Of a stretch of DNA of 10,056 nucleotides, positions 6,919-10,056 are shown piece by piece. The notes below the pieces were generated by a model, which searched no databases, had not been told where the DNA came from, and saw nothing but the letters and a program-made list of their open reading frames with translations. The DNA is taken from the NCBI GenBank assembly GCA_942491465.1, contig CALOBA010000062.1:1-10056 (forward strand), written 5' to 3'. Source of the stretch: CALOBA01 sp942491465 (lineage in GTDB: Bacteria > Pseudomonadota > Gammaproteobacteria > Chromatiales > Chromatiaceae). Made by a program: the position numbers and the translations under genes. Positions within the stretch are counted from its first letter, which is position 1, and every line of letters starts with the position of its first letter.

Positions 6919-9281
6919 TCAGAACAGCTCGGCCGGGCAGTCGACGCCTGGTGTACCCACACAGTACGGCACCATCATCTCGTTGTCCTCGTGGGACAGG
7001 ATGTGGCAGTGCCAGACATAGAGACCGGGCACATCGAACAGCGCCTTCACGCGGGTGATCTCACCCGGATACATGATCGCGGTGTCTTTCCAGCCCGCTT
7101 CCCATGGCTCGGCCGGACGCGGTGCGCCACTGCCGATCACTTCGCGGTTGATCACCTCGAACTTGACCAGATGCAGGTGGATCGGGTGGGCATCCGCCGA
7201 CCAGTTCCATAAATCCCATTGCTCGACAGTATCCAGTGCCGGATTCTGCGCGATGGGATCGTCCCACAACTGGACTTCGCCACCACCGGAGCCATTGACC
7301 CCGAGCACCGCAGCCTTCGGCGCGAACGGTACTGAACCCAGCACCGGATCACACGTTGGCGGCACAGAGTTCGGGTCCAGATCGATAACACCGGTGACCG
7401 CATCGATGGTCACGCACAGCAGCGCCGATTCTTCCTCGAGCAGTGCCAGGTCCTGGATCGCATCCGGGACGCCGAGCTTGGCCACACCGCCGGGGTTGGT
7501 GTCCAGCACCAGCGCCGGGGCCGGGGTGCTGGGGTCGACCCGCGGTAGCTGGGTCGCCGGGTCGAGCGGCACGAGCGCCGAGTTGACCACGAACTTCATG
7601 ACCTGACCGGTGGTGGCCGGGTCGGCCGGCACGTCGGGGAAACCGCCGAAGGGCGCATCCGGCGCGGTGTTGAACATGATGAGCTGGTCACCGTCAGGCA
7701 GACCGCTGAAGTCGACGATCACGTCCGAGCGCTCGGCCGGGCCCATCAGCAGGGCCTGTTCGGCGAAGGTGCCGGGCACTGCAGGCACACAGCCGTTCTG
7801 CAACTTCCCGTTGGTATTCAAGCAGTCCGGACGTTTGGGATTCACATCGCAGCCGTCACCCGGCAGCGTGGTGGCAAAGCCGGTCTCGATGCGCACCACC
7901 GCGGGCAGCAGGCCCTGGTCGGAGCCGATCTGGTAGAACGGAATTTCACGCAGCTTGGTGCCCTGACCATTGACCAGCCACAGCGACAGGTTCATGAAAC
8001 GCGAGTCACTGGCATTGACGAAACGCAGGCGATACTGCTCCGGCGCAACTTCCATCACCGGCCAGGTGTTACCATTGACCACCATGGTGTTGAAGAAGGC
8101 TTCCGGATTCCATACCGGCGCGATATCCGATGTGCTCTGTGGCAGGAACGGGATGTTCAGGTCGGTGTTCAGCTTGAACGTTCCGCCATCACCCAGGCCT
8201 TCGAAGAAGGCGCGGTCAGCCGGGTAGTACTGGGTGCCGTCGGCATTGAACGACTTCGGCTGGATCGCGAGCGGGATCTCGCGGATAGCGTTACGTACTG
8301 CCGGATTGCCGTTGGGATCATCGCCCGCCTTGGGCGCAGGTCCAGGCAGCACACCCGAAACCAGGCCGGTCTCACCATCAAGTGCATCACGGATCATCCA
8401 GAAGCCGGCGCCGGCCGCATACACGTTCAGCCGGGTCATGCCCAGCGAATGGTCGTGATACCACAGCGTGGTGGTGGGCTGGTCGTTCGGGTACATGTCG
8501 ATCGCGTAGCCCTTGCCGATCGCATTGGCGGTATTCGCACCATTGGCGCTCTCGAAGAAGGTACCGTTGCAGTCGAAGTCATCGGTGGGATCGGGCGTAG
8601 CCGGATATCCAACGACATTGGTGCAGTCGATACCGGCGTCAGCGCCGGCAGCCACCAGGCTTCGGGGTAGCCGTCACTGCCCGGGCCAACGTGGGCGCCG
8701 TGCACGTGCACGACCATCGGGATTGGTCCTGTATATGGCAGATCGGAGGCGCCGCGGCAGTCGGTGCGCGGGATGCCGTCGAGGCAGTCCTGGTTCGGCG
8801 CCGCCCAGTGCAGGGTCTGGTCGACGATCGGCACGCCGTTCTGGTCCTGGATGATATGCGGTAAGAAATTGCCGTTGGCGTCGACCAGTTCATTTTTCCA
8901 GGTCACCGTGGTCGCGATGTCCTTGGTCACCTCGATGGTGAAGCCGGGGTTGTTGAAAGTGGCCGGGTTCGCTGGATCACCGTAGGCCCACAGCGGCGTG
9001 GCCGGGAACTCGCCGTTCGGACCACATGTTGCCCCTATACAGCCTTGGGTTGGCAGCACCTGCTGGTTAATTTGCCGGAGCGATACGTCGACGGCCATCG
9101 GAGCGCCGCCGTCGTCGTGCAGCACCGGCGGAATCACCAGCGGCGTCACGTACTTGGGAATGGTCAGCGGGTCAAGTGTCCCGCCCGGAACAGCCTGTGC
9201 CAGGGCGTTGCCGCAGGCCAGGCCAACTGGCAGGGAGGCAACAGCCCATAACCGTTTTCTAAGGCTCGATCTGACGTTCAT
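6919..9281 (-). CDS. Large CotA-like multicopper oxidase, exported, with one apparent frameshift
   Basis: Multicopper oxidases take electrons from a substrate at a type 1 copper and reduce O2 at a trinuclear centre; near copper genes they often oxidise Cu(I). Start ATG at 9279-9281 follows a near-perfect AAGGAGG (9288-9294). A Sec signal (LRKRLWAVASLPVGLACGNA) ends around ALAQA. Reading is continuous to about 8640 and resumes one frame over to TGA 6919-6921; one added base in 8636-8660 (within WWLPA, ADAGIDC) gives 787 residues. All ligands are present: H192 and H194 (HVHG), H276 and H278 (WYHDH), H699, H702 and H704 (HPIHLHL), H758, C759, H760, H764 and axial M769 (HCHILSHEDNEM). GSDGYPEAW and TRLNVYA are typical of CotA/bilirubin-oxidase relatives. 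It is far longer than CotA (513) and has 13 mature cysteines besides C759. Substrate cannot be told. If the frameshift is real, the copper centre is lost. Confidence 0.92.
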
Positions 9282-9287
9282 CAAACT

Positions 9288-9294
9288 CCTCCTT
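9288..9294 (-). promoter_or_regulatory. Ribosome-binding site of the multicopper oxidase gene
   Basis: AAGGAGG on the minus strand, six bases before the ATG at 9279-9281. A TTG codon immediately upstream (9282-9284) is in frame but only three bases from the site, so the ATG is preferred. The near-perfect match suggests strong translation. Confidence 0.85.
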
Positions 9295-9299
9295 CATGC

Positions 9300-9313
9300 T
9301 CGCCATATGGCGA
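9300..9313. promoter_or_regulatory. 14-bp perfect palindrome in the oxidase leader, possible operator
   Basis: TCGCCATATGGCGA reads the same on both strands and is centred about 25 bp before the oxidase start codon, just before its ribosome-binding site. It could be an operator for a dimeric regulator or a small RNA hairpin near the ribosome site. There is no functional evidence and the regulator is unknown. Confidence 0.4.
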
Positions 9314-9364
9314 ATCGGATTTGTTCAGGGGCGTGCGATGAGTACCCGCCGAGCCCCCATTGAC

Positions 9365-9395
9365 TGACTACTTTTCCAAGCCTGGCTTGTGTCAT
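9365..9395 (-). promoter_or_regulatory. Weak candidate oxidase promoter with a 19-bp spacer and internal dyad
   Basis: On the minus strand ATGACA (9390-9395) and TAGTCA (9365-9370) are 19 bases apart. The spacer contains the inverted repeat CAAGCC-A-GGCTTG (9377-9389). A 19-bp spacer holding a dyad is the layout of MerR/CueR-type metal-responsive promoters. However, the -10 match is poor, the dyad is off-centre towards the -35, and it lacks the CCTTCC/GGAAGG arms of known CueR sites. Tentative. Confidence 0.25.
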
Positions 9396-9586
9396 TTCTG
9401 CCTTCCAAACTCAGTCGCATTTTCGGGGTGTCGGCTGTAGGGTGGCCGCGATCGCAGATGCTCGAAGACGGCGGAGCCGCGGACAACGGTGTTACGATCG
9501 GTGGATCGAGACCGTCTAAGCCCTAAACTTGTAAGGACGAAAACCGATAGGTGTAATCCCCGATCCGACCGTGGCAAATGACACAA
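9387..9586. repeat. Inverted-repeat pair bounding a 200-bp segment
   Basis: TTGTGTCATTT at 9387-9397 is repeated exactly, inverted, as AAATGACACAA at 9576-9586. The match resumes after a two-base gap (GCC at 9400-9402, GGC at 9573-9575). The enclosed 200 bp has no gene. It could be a small non-autonomous transposable element or two facing sites for one DNA-binding protein. No target-site duplication is evident at its flanks. Confidence 0.4.
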
Positions 9587-9620
9587 TTCGAGGGTGACAG
9601 GATCGGCACAGCGGGTCTCT

Positions 9621-9664
9621 GGGGGGAGTTACCCATTTCCCGGGGGGGGATTACCCATTTTCCC
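9621..9664. repeat. Two G-rich direct repeats, possible mobile-element terminus
   Basis: Repeat A is GGGGGGAGTTACCCATTTCCC (9621-9641) in 21 bases, and repeat B is the near-identical 9644-9664, containing ATTACCCATTTTCCC. The period is 23 bp. The inverse of the repeat core, GTAATCCCC, also occurs at 9553-9561. Multiple short repeats of about 20 bp near a terminus are a feature of IS21-family ends. No transposase is present, so this is at most a solitary or decayed end. Confidence 0.4.
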
Positions 9665-9749
9665 TGGTGTCACGCCCCAGTTAGCTGTCGAGAGGAGGGA
9701 GGGGAAACCCGCCCCGGCAAGAGGGTTTCTATATCAACGGGGCGGTAGA

Positions 9750-10056
9750 TCAGGAATCGCCGACCGCGTCACCGAGCCGGCCCCGGGGCATGCAGGACGG
9801 CGCAACACCCTCGATACCGGGTAAGTCGGCGAGATGGTTGTAGATGGGCTTGAGCTGGCGGCGGAATGCGTCCAAGAGGAAACCGTCGAAGCGATGCTGG
9901 ATCTCGCCAGCGAAGATGGACACGCCGAGGTCCATGGCCTCCTGGATCTCGGGCGTGAGCTCCGGGAGCATCGACGGCACGCCGCTGACGTGAAAGCCGT
10001 CCATGGCGACCTGTATCTCGCGCTCGCGAAAGCGCTGGGCGATATCCATCCTGCAG
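9750..10056 (-). pseudogene. Truncated gene, resembles the cobalamin-binding N-terminal part of a radical SAM protein
   Basis: The frame is open from the window edge to TGA 9750-9752. An ATG at 10047-10049 is possible, but the real start may lie outside. The 99 visible residues include GFHVSGVPSMLPEL, EAMDLGVSIFAGE and LKPIYNHLADLPG. These recall, from memory, the B12-binding region of large radical SAM enzymes, which normally run to several hundred residues. Here the likeness fades near residue 81 (about position 9807) and a stop comes 18 codons later, with no CxxxCxxC cluster motif. The residue before GFHVSG is Asp where I recall Gly in the family, consistent with decay. It reads toward the repeats at 9621-9664, which may mark the event that cut it. 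Family assignment is moderate at best. Confidence 0.5.

Larger units (their letters stand above)
9282..9749. other. Non-coding region of 468 bp upstream of the oxidase gene
   Basis: No convincing protein gene is seen here. Next to the oxidase are a strong ribosome-binding site, a 14-bp palindrome and a possible promoter with a dyad. Further right are an inverted-repeat pair (9387-9397 and 9576-9586), two G-rich direct repeats (9621-9664), a 7-bp stem GAAACCC/GGGTTTC (9704-9710 and 9723-9729) and an 8-bp stem CCGCCCCG/CGGGGCGG (9709-9716 and 9738-9745). The right half looks like mobile-element debris between the oxidase and a broken gene. Confidence 0.6.

Noticed and set aside
5634..7058. A 474-codon plus-strand open frame across cusB, the isomerase and the oxidase 3' end
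   Set aside because: It runs antisense through three real gene ends and through the terminator at 6840-6864, so it cannot be a genuine gene.

Overview
The window is 10,056 bp of GC-rich DNA. It starts at a HindIII site and ends at a PstI site, so it looks like a cloned restriction fragment. GC-rich coding, Gram-negative export signals, an RND efflux pump with a lipoprotein adaptor and a FkpA-like periplasmic isomerase point to a proteobacterium, most likely a gammaproteobacterium. That placement is inference; there is no rRNA or other phylogenetic marker.

Layout. Positions 69-1087 (+) hold a gene for an exported protein of unknown function, broken by one apparent frameshift. Everything else that codes is on the minus strand. 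Read in transcription order (right to left) it is: the start of a truncated gene resembling a cobalamin-binding radical SAM protein (9750 to the window edge); a 468-bp non-coding stretch with repeats and palindromes (9282-9749); a large CotA-like multicopper oxidase (6919-9281, one apparent frameshift); a strong intrinsic terminator (6840-6864); a FkpA-like peptidyl-prolyl isomerase (5961-6692, two compensating frameshifts); cusB (4445-5875); and cusA (1139-4438). The last three genes read in one direction, and cusB and cusA are 6 bp apart.

Function. CusB and CusA are the adaptor and inner-membrane pump of a Cu(I)/Ag(I) efflux system. CusA keeps the three copper-binding methionines and the proton-relay residues of the E. 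coli protein. The multicopper oxidase keeps all ten copper-binding histidines, the type 1 cysteine and the axial methionine, so it could oxidise periplasmic Cu(I) or another substrate. Together they suggest a periplasmic copper-defence locus, with an isomerase/chaperone in the same presumed operon as the pump. The outer-membrane channel (CusC), the metallochaperone CusF, a P-type ATPase and a metal regulator are not in the window.

Oddities. CusB carries two tandem heavy-metal-binding domains (138-bp DNA period). CusA has about 52 extra residues after TM7. The oxidase is long (787 residues after correction) and cysteine-rich. The right end has transposon-like repeats next to a broken gene. Four single-base frame breaks outside cusBA are best explained by sequencing errors, but real lesions cannot be excluded.
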